Shown: positions 10,992 through 19,891 of the stretch, piece by piece | Position numbering within the stretch: the first letter of the stretch is position 1 | How the letters are laid out: every line of letters starts with the position of its first letter | Source: Cruorifilaria tuberocauda | Lineage: Eukaryota; Nematoda; Chromadorea; Rhabditida; Onchocercidae | Assembly: GCA_013365365.1 (NCBI GenBank) | Contig: JABVXU010000801.1 | Coordinates: forward strand, 1 to 19,891 | Reading direction: 5' to 3' | Length of the DNA: 19,891 nt | Translations under genes and position numbers: made by a program | Notes under the pieces: generated by a model | Told to the model about the DNA's origin: nothing | What the model saw: only the letters and a program-made list of their open reading frames with translations | Database searches by the model: none

Positions 10992-12243
10992 TGAATTATT
11001 TTTTTATAAGTGTAAATATATATGCAAATTTTGTGCGGTATTATAAATAACCTTGCTTAACAATTATTTGTTATTGTTTATCATGAAGAATGAATGGTGC
11101 GTTGAATGATTTCTTAGAAAATTAAATTTCGGTTCTAAAACAACGACTGCGACTTTTAGAAAAATTATTTCATTGAGTTATTTTCAAAGTGATTAGGGCG
11201 ATTCTTGATGATTTCATTAGATTAAGATCATGATTAAATTATTCTAAACTTCACAGTTAAACTCTTTTCTCATCTGATTCTCGATCATTTTTGTTCGGAA
11301 ATATTTTCTGTGTTTTCTAATGAATTTAACTGCATGGATTTTATTGGAATATTAAAAGTTAATAGCCATTTGAAATCGAGTAAATATATTTGTTGCAAAC
11401 ATGCCACTAATAAGCAAAAATTTTCATTATTTTAAAATAAAGTTAAAATAAATGTTGCTTAGTGATTTTCGAAAAATCTTCGTAGAATTTGAAATTATGA
11501 GAGAATTTTGCTCGAGACATCAAGTAATTCAAATTCTCAGTTGTTTTTTAAATAAATTTTGAAGATCTCAAAGTCACTCACAAAGCAATATCCTTCGAAG
11601 AGTTTTTTTCAAAATCCTTTTTGAAATATTTTAATTTTACTTTGAATTAAATTGTTCATTGTTAGAAAGGAAGGGAAGGATTTTCATAGCTGCCTTATCA
11701 TTTTATCATTCAGTAACTTCTAAATAATTAATGAATCCTTGAGAAATCCAAGAAGCTTCATTTAGCGCTATGATAAATGGTATCTAAACCTTCTGAAAAT
11801 AATTAAATTTGATACTTTGTCTGTTGCACGAATGGAATCTTCGCGATTCAGTATCTAATTTTATCAATTTCACAATTATCTTAGTTATTTAGGATCACTT
11901 TCACAATATTTAGCAAATTTCATTTCATAAAAGATTCTCAATTTATTTTAGTTTATTTTGTTTACAAAAAATAATCCTAATTTTTGCTAATTTCAAAATT
12001 TTAAATTCATATTAGAATTTCAAAAAATATTGTGTATATAAAAAAAATAATAAATCACCCAATTTTTCGATGATTGTTGTTATTTCGCAAGGTTAGCTAT
12101 TAAATGAGGAAACTGTATTTCATATCATTCGCTATCACTCATCTGATTATCCAATGAATCACAACATCAGCTAGCCATCCTAACATGCTTTTCATGAATA
12201 AAATTTCTGGAAGCAAATCTGCATAGATGTGTTAACATAACAG
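10992..12243. other. Spacer and putative 5' flank of the first kinase gene
   Basis: No coding stretch is supported. The region is AT-rich with scattered GATA-like motifs (TGATAA/TTATCA), which are common in this background. The final bases, AACAG ending at 12243, could be a leader or trans-splice acceptor 15 nt before the kinase ATG at 12259. Confidence 0.5.
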
Positions 12244-12258
12244 TAACTGTACTGCGGT

Positions 12259-15155
12259 ATGATAAGCAAGACAAATCCGCTCGCAATCCAGCTACCGCCC
12301 GGAACAATCATCGAAGGGCGTTTTTTATTCGAAACACTATCAGTGGGTCGCTACAGTACTGTGTTTAAAGTTGAAGATAAACTTAATAATCGTCAAAAAT
12401 ATTGCATAAAGGTTTTTTAAGAAAATTTTATAAAGAAATTAGAATTTATATATGATATTTCAAAATTTAAAATTTAAGAGTAACCAAAAACTCAGGTATC
12501 AATCTAAATAAACAGAATACACTAATTTAAAGTAATATTCTTCGTATTTGCATTTCTTGTGTTTATTTCTACAGATTACTTCGAAGCCTCAATTTTCGGC
12601 CGTTTAAAATAATCTTCCTTAGGTAGAATACGATCGAGGACCAAAAATTAATCACTTGCATCAAGAAATTGCTGTGCTACATAAATTAGAAACACGTGAA
12701 CATATGGCTAGGCTACATTACAGCGAACGTTGTGAACCGGTATAAAAGTTTATTAGAAACAAATTTGAGTACTGCGTGTTATTTTGTGAGGTTATTACTC
12801 AGTATTACAAAAACTCACGATTTGCATGATGAAAAATTAATGTTATTATGATTATATTAATGAATTAATTTGATAAAGTGGATCTAGTAAAACTTCAATT
12901 AATTTCTATTGATGATATATTTTTAGTTTTCATTCATGCTGACAACACTGTTCGGTAAAAGTATTTGGATATTACGGCAGAATTTACCGAATAAATTGAT
13001 GTCACCGGGATGTGCAGCTCGAATTGCCGTGCATACATTGTATCAAATTAAACAAATACATGAAATTGGCTATATTTTAAGAGATTTGAAAACTGGTTTG
13101 TTTCATTTTATGATAAAATGACAAGATACCAGTGATATTTTCTCAAGAACTAATCAATAATATATATTCCAACTCAATATGACCAATTAATTAATAAAAG
13201 CGTAAAAAAGAATATAAAAGGTAAGAGTTCATACAATAAATAGAACCTATTTTTAGCTTAATTTAACTGCAAATCAGTTTTAACCAGGTATTAGGATAAC
13301 GAAAAACAGAGCGCTAGAATGATCAACAGAGACTTACTTTTCCTTTTAAACGGGGTTAAAGGTGAATTACTGAAATAGAGTGAATAATTGTTATAGGCAG
13401 TATGTTAGTTGGATCAAATGGTAAGGCATCAAAGATGATTTTTTTGGTTGATTTTGGAATGTGTCGAACGTACGTTCGAAGAAATATGAATGGATCGATA
13501 GCAATTCGACCACAGAGAGAAAAAGCATTTGTTCGTGGCATTTTAAGGTAGAGTTAACTGATAACTCCTAAATTGAGTTATATCACTATCGTTATCATCA
13601 TCTTCATCTTCAGATTACATCATTATAAAATTTTTGCTTCAACTATCATAATTATCATTATTTCAAGTAAAATTTGTAGGAATAACTGAACTGCTAATTT
13701 AAAACTTTTATTCAAAATAATGGGACAATAAAGAATGAATAAACTACTAGATTATTTATTAAATGAAATTCATAAGTTTTGACGAGACCGGAACTCTTTA
13801 TTCAAATAGATATTGCTCATTACGTGTTCACAAACGACAAGATGTCTGCCGAGCAGATGACCTCTGGTCACTCGTTTATATCCTTGTCGACTTGACTGTT
13901 GGACTTCCATGGCGTGAGATCAAAGTAAATGCAATGGATAATTTCAAATGAGCAATTATTTGCTTTTTAATTTGCTTCTTTCTTAGTCCATAGAAATTAA
14001 TTGATTCTTCGATTTTCCAGAATAACCTTGGATAATTTATTTCCTGTACATATCACAAATAAAATCGAAAATCCTTGATTCAGTTAAATATTAAGAATTA
14101 CTGTTTACAGGTAGAAAAACCGGTAGCAGAACAAAAGGAAATGATTAGCGATGCAAAATTATTTAACGATTGCCCGGAAGAATGGATCAAAATAATGGAA
14201 CATGTGCGATCGTTACGTTACGAATCACGTCCAAACTATAAATTAATATATGATTACTTGCAAGAAACATTAATTCGATTTCAGGTCTCCTATTCAGATC
14301 CATGGGATTGGGATCTTTTGGTATGTTGCCATCAAACTTATCATTTTTCATTAAAATTATCAATTCATATTATCTCTTCAGGATTTCCTAATCCATTCAT
14401 CATCATCAGTTTTATTGTCATAATTGGATCGAGGAGATAAATCCTACGATACAGCGATGGTTGAAAACTACACTTTTAATTTTCAAAATACTATGAAATT
14501 TTAATTTCTTTAATCTGAACTGTTTTTTCTTAAAACCATATTATTTCAGGGCAATGATGTAATCATTGAAGTAAACTCGCAGGAAAAAAATTCATCTTCG
14601 CATTCCGAGTCGGAAAAAATTAAGGAGTCCGGATCAAAAAAAACCACACAGCAAAGCGATCGTAATGAGTGGAGCCGGAAAACGGTGCGAAACAAGCTAG
14701 ATGAAATTTAAACATTTTGTTTTTTTCTTTATGAATTTCTCAACTTTTACAGGATTTACCGGAAATAGAGAGCAAAGCTGAAAGTGGACCAGAGAGAAAG
14801 AATCCATTTAAACAAATTATTAACGCACTTCAGAGTTCCTTTCCCTTTAACTCAATTGGATCAACCCAACAGCAGTCCGCAATTCCACTGGTTTATCTTT
14901 TCTGATTGATATCTAAAAATATGCAGAATTCATTTTACAAATTTATTTGTCAAATTTCACGAATTATAAATGAATTGCAATGTTTATATAATTAAATACA
15001 TTTGGAAAAATAGATAAGTAAGCTATATCTGAAACTTTATCGAAAGATATATTTCACAGCTCAGCAAACAAAAGCGCTTATCAGCAATACAGTATGATCC
15101 ATCATTTCCGACTACAAATCCGGAAGAATTTGAAAAAAACGATATTGGCATCTAA
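12259..15155 (+). CDS. Divergent TTBK-like (CK1 group) protein kinase, possible pseudokinase
   Basis: Nine exons encode 427 residues: 12259-12411, 12623-12739, 12927-13095, 13397-13547, 13810-13924, 14111-14320, 14550-14684, 14753-14890 and 15060-15155. The ATG is fixed by an in-frame TAA at 12244. The kinase domain spans about residues 18-305. It keeps the ATP lysine (CIK, K51), the helix-C glutamate (E66), the catalytic Asp (D143), DFG (165-167), the CK1-type RYCS (197-200) and DDLW (213-216), and ends in DPWDWD (298-303). The Gly loop is degenerate (SVGRYSTV, 28-35). The catalytic loop reads LRDLKTGS (141-148) where the family has HRDxKPxN, so His and the Mg-binding Asn are lost. The tail (306-427) is Ser/Gln/Lys-rich, probably disordered. 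Known members are cytoplasmic or nuclear Ser/Thr kinases. Activity may be weak or absent, leaving a scaffold role (inference). The least certain border is donor GTGCGA at 14685. Confidence 0.8.
13570..13665. repeat. Intronic degenerate ATC/TCA triplet tract
   Basis: Intron 4 of the first kinase gene contains runs of ATC, TCA and TTC triplets (TATCATCATCTTCATCTTC and similar). It resembles a decayed microsatellite and has no coding role. Confidence 0.5.
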
Positions 15156-16158
15156 TGATTTAACTCAAATTTGGAAATTTTATTATTAGAAGATTGTATG
15201 GAATGGAAAAAAGCAATAATGTTTTGTAACGCCTTGTTGCTGACATTCAATATGAAATCTAACCTCAATAGGATAACAAAGGCTGCGAAATGATGCAAAA
15301 TTCAAGAGAAACATACTATTTCACCTATTTTAACCAATTACAAAGACCAACAAATTATTAATTTGCGATAAGTGCAAACAAAATAAATGAATTCTGAAAT
15401 TTTTTGAAATTTACATAGAGTTGAACCGAAATTTCGATAAATAATATTGTGATAAATTAATTTGAATTCGCATGAATGTTAAGCAATTCATATAAAATCA
15501 CCATTTAGTTCAGATAAATATTCTGAAAGTTCCAATATGGTAGACTGAATTGTAAAATTAAATTACGATAAAATTGATTGCTACATAAACTTTTTGAGAA
15601 TTAGAAAAGTTAATTTAGGTAGTATATTCGAAATAATTCACAAAATTTGCACAAAATATGTTTCGCCTAATGTAAATTTTTTATCGTGCAAGTTATACGC
15701 AAATTTTATTATAAAACCAAATAATAGTTTACATTTTTTATTATTGTTTATAAGTAACGAATATACGTGTGGTTTGTACCAATATTGTTATCATCAAAAC
15801 GCGGAATTTCTCACGTTTAAAGTAACGTAGGTAGCATGAAGCTTTCAACGTAAAAGAACAAATAGTTCCAGTCAAGATTAGCGTATTGAGTTTAGCGCAT
15901 ATCTTTGAAATCATTTTTAAGAATGGAAGAAAGGAAAAATTAGGATAAGGATTCTGCGTTGACGGAAGCTGAAAGATGTGATTAGTTGTACAGGGAGAAC
16001 AGCAGCTAAAAGATTACATTTGAACAAGCGTTTAATTTTTATTATAGAAAATAAAAATTTTAATTTTGCTATCAATTTCAATTTAATCATTAATATGTTC
16101 ACCTCTAAACTCTTCATTGCTATTTCATTGTATCATAAACTTTGCATGAAGATATGCA
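15156..16158. other. Spacer between the two kinase genes
   Basis: AATAAA at 15382-15387 is the likely poly(A) signal of the upstream kinase gene. Plus-strand frames at 15594-15830 and 15978-16184 and a minus-strand frame at 15917-16117 have no motifs or splice context and are treated as chance. A short inverted repeat, TTGCAT (16142-16147) with ATGCAA (16154-16159), lies just ahead of a possible upstream start. A distance of about 1.2 kb does not by itself indicate an operon. Confidence 0.5.
15382..15387 (+). terminator. Poly(A) signal of the first kinase gene
   Basis: AATAAA lies about 230 nt after the TAA at 15153. It is the clearest hexamer in the 3' flank I inspected. Confidence 0.4.
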
Positions 16159-16226
16159 ATGAAGAGTGTCGAAGCAACAGTTGAAAGTTCACATTCATCA
16201 TGGACCGGTTTCAAACCTGGTCGAAG
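16159..16226 (+). other. Possible alternative 5' coding exon of the second kinase gene
   Basis: An ATG at 16159 opens a 51-codon frame beginning MKSVEATVES and containing SSWTGFKPGR. A donor AAG|GTTAAT sits at 16226/16227 and a weaker CCTG|GTCGAA at 16219/16220. The weaker donor is in phase with the acceptor ATATCAG ending at 16370, which would extend the kinase N-terminus upstream of residue 1. The better donor would need a non-consensus acceptor (TTTAAG at 16326-16331) to stay in frame. It could equally be untranslated leader or noise. Confidence 0.2.
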
Positions 16227-16392
16227 GTTAATTGGAATAATTTATCCAGCTGATAACATTAGAATATCACTAGAAAAATTAAGTAATATCTCCGTTCACT
16301 TTTTCTTTTATTAGTGAGCCTATGCTTTAAGAGCAGAAGTGTTTCTTACACTTCATGTAATATCAGCGCGAGAAAAAATATTTAATATTGAA

Positions 16393-19300
16393 ATGATTGC
16401 TAAACGAATTAGTCAGAAAGGAAAATTAAGATTTGGTAAATGGCGGATAAAGAATAAATTAGATGAAGGCGGCTTTGGGCAAGTATATCGTGTTGAGCAT
16501 ATTCAAGAACGTGGTCGTTACGCTGCCTTAAAAGCTGAACCGAATGATATCGACGGAGGATCAGCGATTAAACTTGAAGTTTGCCATAATTTATGGATTA
16601 CAACAGTTCAAAAGCTTTAAATGATTTAAACAATTATGTTTTATGGAAGACTAAGTAGAAAAAGAAAGTTGTCACTTTTAGTATATTTAAAGATATCATT
16701 TACGTTACTTCTTGCTTTTGTTATTAGTCACTTTTCTGAATAATTATTTTTTGTTAACAATTGAAGGAATTTTTAGCTTTAATTTATCCTTCTGAAGTTA
16801 TGGTAATAAATTCGATGATCATAATCCTTAACCATGAAATTTAATGCTTAAAATCATAATTTTAGATGAACTTATTAGATTTCTCAAGTTCAAAACATTT
16901 AGATCATGATAATAAACTTCCTAAACCGTGATGGTGATAAACCACACGTAGTGAAATTATATCACGCTGCAAAACACAAAAAATTTTCGTACATGATTAT
17001 TACATTACTCGGTGAAAATCTTCGGACACTTAAAGTAATTGTTATATTTCACTTACTTCTTTTCTGTTAATTGTGCTCGTATAAATTATTTGCGTAATTA
17101 ATTAGTTTGAAGAATTAATTTCAAAAAAGTCAAAAAGTTATCTAATTCAAAATTTGTTAAAATGAATAGGTTGTTGTTTCAATCTCCATTTATAATGAAA
17201 AAGAAAAAATTTTTTACTAATATTTCGATATCTTTTCAATAGTAAAAAAAATTACTAATTTTCAATCAATTGCTAAAATAACGAAACTATAATGGGAATA
17301 AGAACATTAAATACAACACTAATTTTTGTTAGTTGGCAATATTACCAATTTTTCGTTTAAGTAATATTTTTTTGTCAAATTGAAATTTTAAAGTTTCTTA
17401 TCCGAAGTGATAAAATTAAGATAAGTTGTCCGGAAGAATATCTATCAGTGAAAACATGGTCTCGTATTGGTATCCAATGTTTATATAGCATTAAACTATT
17501 GCATGATATTGGTTTTGTGCATCGCGATATAAAACCGGCTAACTTCGTGATGGGACATGAAAGTGACGTGGAACAAGCGCGATGTGTTCATATTTTAGAT
17601 TTTGGATTAGCTCGGTGATTTTTTGCCTTTAAGTAACAACGAAATTTCTGTAATTTTCAAATTTATTTGAAAGAATCTTTTTAATAAAGAAACAAATGAG
17701 ATCCTTGGGAAAATCCCGAATAACTGATAGAAGACAAAAATTAAGCTGAGACCATTTAATTAAGTAAATTAATCATTCATTCTCTTCATTAAATGTTGTT
17801 TACTCTTTGGGACGACCAAATATCCACGTAATTTCAGCACTTTCGAAAATTTTTTCAAAAACAATAGCACAAATTGATCAGAAATTGTTTTCATGTTTGG
17901 AAAAAAGAATTACTGTAAGTTCAATGTGCATAAAATGTGCAGTAGAGATCTTTGTAGTAAAATGGTTTTGGAAATTTTTGAACCGAAAAAAGTAAAAAAC
18001 AAAAGAAAGAGGAAAACGTAAAAATTTTCAGCAATTATGCTTTTGAAAAGCACAAAGGTCATTGGATAGCGCGGCGAGCTCGACGCTCAGCGGAATTCCG
18101 TGGCACAATGCGTTACTGTTCGCCGTCAGTTCACGAAAAGAAAGAACAGGTCAAGACCAAAAAAGAAAACGCTACTAAAATTATAATTAAATTTAATTCT
18201 TAAATAATAATAATGTTGTCAAGAATCTGCGTCATTAATTTATATTAAGATTTTAACAATAACGTGTAAACATGATAAATTGTAGGGACGTAAGGATGAT
18301 ATTTGGTCGCTAATTTATTTGCTTATTGAAATGCATTGTGGTTTACCGTGGCAACATGAAAGAGATAAAGAGCGATTGGAAATTAAAAAAATGAATATCA
18401 GCGATAAAGATTTATTATGCCACTTTCCAGGTTTGCTAATACTTTCGTTTGATTAATTGGGAAATGTGAAATGCGAAGAGAATCCAAAGGAATAAATTAT
18501 GACGGAATCTGAGAGATTTTCAATCGAATTATTTGGTGGATTCTTGAGAGGAATATGAAAAAAATTTGAAGAAATCTGAAAGACGTTGTATGAGCAGATA
18601 GTTCAAAACATTATCAAGGAGAATCTGAAGAAGTTTAATGAAATTCGAAGAATTTTGCGCTGAGTAGTTTAGTTTATATGGAAGATGAATTAAAGAAAAT
18701 TTTGGATGAATTAAGAAGGACTTGTATCGCTCAATTTGAAGAATGCTTCGCTTTATATTTTTCAAAAACATTTGTCCTATCATAATGTTTTCAAATTGAA
18801 TTTTAAATAAATTAAGAAAGGAAGGAAGTAGTTGAAAATTTTAGGCATGCGATTAGATCGTTTCAAAAGTCATCCAAATTCCCTTTTAATACATTAATAT
18901 TTAATTGATTAAAACAGCAGTTTACAGAAGAATTACATCCGATAGTATCACATTTACGAAATTTAAACTGCTATAATCGTCCCGATTATACGATGATTCA
19001 TAAATGCTTTCTTAAATTAATCAAACGGATTAATGTGAGCTATGATGATCGATACGATTGGGAGTCCGATTTACAAGTTCAACACGTGGTGTGTTTTAAT
19101 TTCCTTTTCTGTAATTTTTCCAACCGAAGAGAAAAAATTCCAAAATAAAGTAATAATAAATTACTAAAAATTGAATAAACACGTAATGAAATTCTTCAAG
19201 TCAAACACAAAGAAAGCCACATGTTTCGTTCTAATTTATTAAATTCTGGGATTTGCAAAACTTCCCGAATTGTTTATAATTTCCGATTTCATTTTCAGTT

Positions 19301-19674
19301 AAAGCATCGCAAAAAACGACCGGAATACGAACACGCTGAAGAATTCTTCGCGTCTGATCCTATCAAAGTGAATGGACCACCGCCGGCAGGATTAAATACG
19401 CGTCGAAGTATTGATAACTTCTTCACTTTCTCGATTATTCATGGATCATTCTTTCAAATTATTTTTATCTCACATATATTTTCCGAAAATTTGCAAAAAA
19501 TTTTAATTTTTAATTTGTCTATGAAAGTTTTTTCATTTTAACAAAATTGATTGATAAAACAAATTAATTTCAGATAAAACAGCGGAAGATTTAGAGGAAA
19601 TGATAGCGAAAGATTCATCTCTCTTAAAAACAGATACAAAACAGACTCAGCAAAAAAAGACACTGAATCGATGA
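16393..19674 (+). CDS. TTBK-like (CK1 group) Ser/Thr protein kinase with intact catalytic motifs
   Basis: Eight exons encode 381 residues: 16393-16578, 16903-17034, 17421-17614, 18032-18149, 18286-18430, 18928-19088, 19299-19407 and 19574-19674. The kinase domain spans about 15-305. The Gly loop is DEGGFGQVY (24-32; the first Gly is Asp), the ATP lysine sits in AALK (K47), and the helix-C Glu is E62. The catalytic loop HRDIKPAN (140-147), DFGLAR (166-171), RYCS (198-201), GRKDDIW (211-217) and YDWE (301-304) follow in order. The enzyme should phosphorylate Ser/Thr on protein substrates, as known TTBK/CK1 enzymes do; the substrate is unknown. The tail starts with a basic cluster, KHRKKR (314-319), a possible nuclear signal, then EHAEEFFASDPI and GPPPAG, and ends Lys/Gln/Thr-rich. 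ATG 16393 is the first Met in the frame running into the Gly loop, but an upstream exon is possible. Intron 2 ends in the weak acceptor ATTAAG. It differs strongly from the upstream kinase in sequence and intron sites. Confidence 0.82.
17807..17995 (+). other. Open segment in kinase intron 3, cryptic exon or duplicated 5' fragment
   Basis: Inside the 417-nt intron 3, an acceptor TTTCAG ends at 17837 and a near-perfect donor ACT|GTAAGT sits at 17914/17915, framing a 77-nt segment. Including it between the phase-2 flanking exons would shift the frame and give an early stop. Its open frame contains HVISALSKIFSKTIAQIDQK, which resembles the translated 5' flank and start of the same gene (HVISAREKIFNIEMIAKRI then SQK, from about 16354). 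This suggests a decayed partial duplication, a poison exon, or a coincidence in AT-rich DNA. Confidence 0.3.
18545..18735 (+). repeat. Purine-rich degenerate repeats in kinase intron 5
   Basis: Three GAA/AAG-rich blocks are spaced about 59 and 65 nt apart. Each reads like a short amphipathic helix in translation: NLKKSERRC (TTG at 18566), NLKKFNEIRR (CTG at 18625) and ELKKILDELRR (TTA at 18690). They are in different frames with stops between them, and skipping them leaves the kinase frame intact. They look like an old tandem repeat rather than exons. Confidence 0.3.
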
Positions 19675-19783
19675 AATTTATAATCATCATAATTTTGTTA
19701 ATTCATAAGAAATCATATTAATATAGAAATGATTTCAGTTTCTTCCTAACTATTCATTATATATTCTTCCAATTTCAATCGAT

Positions 19784-19789
19784 AATAAA
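19784..19789 (+). terminator. Poly(A) signal of the second kinase gene
   Basis: AATAAA lies 110 nt after the TGA at 19672 in AT-rich 3' flank. The distance and composition suit a nematode 3' UTR. Confidence 0.5.
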
Positions 19790-19891
19790 GAATATTTATA
19801 ATGCCAAAGAAGCTTACATAATTTAATTCAGTAAATTTTAATTTATAATCAATCCAAAATTATACAAATATATATTTCAATACATATTTCT

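Noticed and set aside
13356..13541. Minus-strand 61-codon frame
   Set aside because: It is antisense to exon 4 of the upstream kinase, whose plus-strand reading carries DFG and fits the fold.
15594..16184. Plus-strand frames in the inter-kinase spacer as small genes
   Set aside because: Phe/Ile/Lys/Asn-rich composition, no splice or start context and no motif; expected by chance at this AT content.
12259..16393. The kinase genes as members of one operon
   Set aside because: The spacer is about 1.2 kb with its own poly(A) signal, and no diagnostic SL2-type context is visible; distance and strand alone are not enough.
18529..18783. Minus-strand 84-codon frame inside kinase intron 5
   Set aside because: It is the complement of purine-rich repeat sequence; no motif or splice context supports it.
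1..19891. Bacterial or Wolbachia-derived gene transfer, transposons, tRNAs or spliced-leader RNA genes
   Set aside because: I looked for uninterrupted bacterial-like frames, terminal inverted repeats with target duplications, tRNA B-box-like sequence and the nematode SL1 leader sequence and found none by eye; a database search would be needed to exclude decayed copies.

Overview
The window looks like nuclear DNA of a nematode. It is very AT-rich, its genes are split by introns of roughly 70-500 nt with GT...AG ends (mostly TTTCAG/TTTACAG-type acceptors), and its two longest genes are protein kinases of the CK1 group resembling the tau-tubulin-kinase-like (TTBKL) branch that is greatly expanded in nematodes. 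Long gene-poor spacers and intron sizes would suit a filarial/clade III worm better than Caenorhabditis, but that placement is an inference. I see no bacterial gene organisation, tRNA, rRNA, CRISPR array or recognisable transposon.

Layout. Positions 1 to about 9090 form a long AT-rich spacer with no gene I can support. It holds low-complexity trinucleotide tracts (about 5780-6010 and 6600-6960), a small imperfect tandem repeat (3536-3591), a few hairpins, a pair of nuclear-receptor-like half-sites (8065-8097) and one ATG-less open frame with an acceptor-like start (2483-2755). A three-exon gene for a 125-residue protein of unknown function lies at 9154-10035 (+). A spacer with a compositionally distinct island (10754-10991) follows. 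The first kinase gene (nine exons, 427 residues) is at 12259-15155 (+) and the second (eight exons, 381 residues) at 16393-19674 (+), each followed by AATAAA signals. All three genes are on the plus strand.

The two kinases are head-to-tail neighbours but are not a recent duplication: their intron positions do not match and their sequences are far apart. The downstream kinase keeps HRD, KPxN, DFG and the VAIK lysine, so it should be catalytically competent. The upstream one has lost the HRD histidine, the catalytic-loop asparagine and two glycines of the ATP loop, but keeps the Lys, Glu and both Asp residues, so it is a candidate pseudokinase or weak kinase. Nematode CK1/TTBKL kinases are often expressed in the male germline; the sequence does not show whether these are.

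Exon models were assembled by hand from splice signals, frame continuity and kinase-motif order. They have not been checked against transcripts. The weakest points are the 5' end of the second kinase, its intron 2 acceptor (ATTAAG) and the intron 7 donor of the first kinase (GTGCGA).
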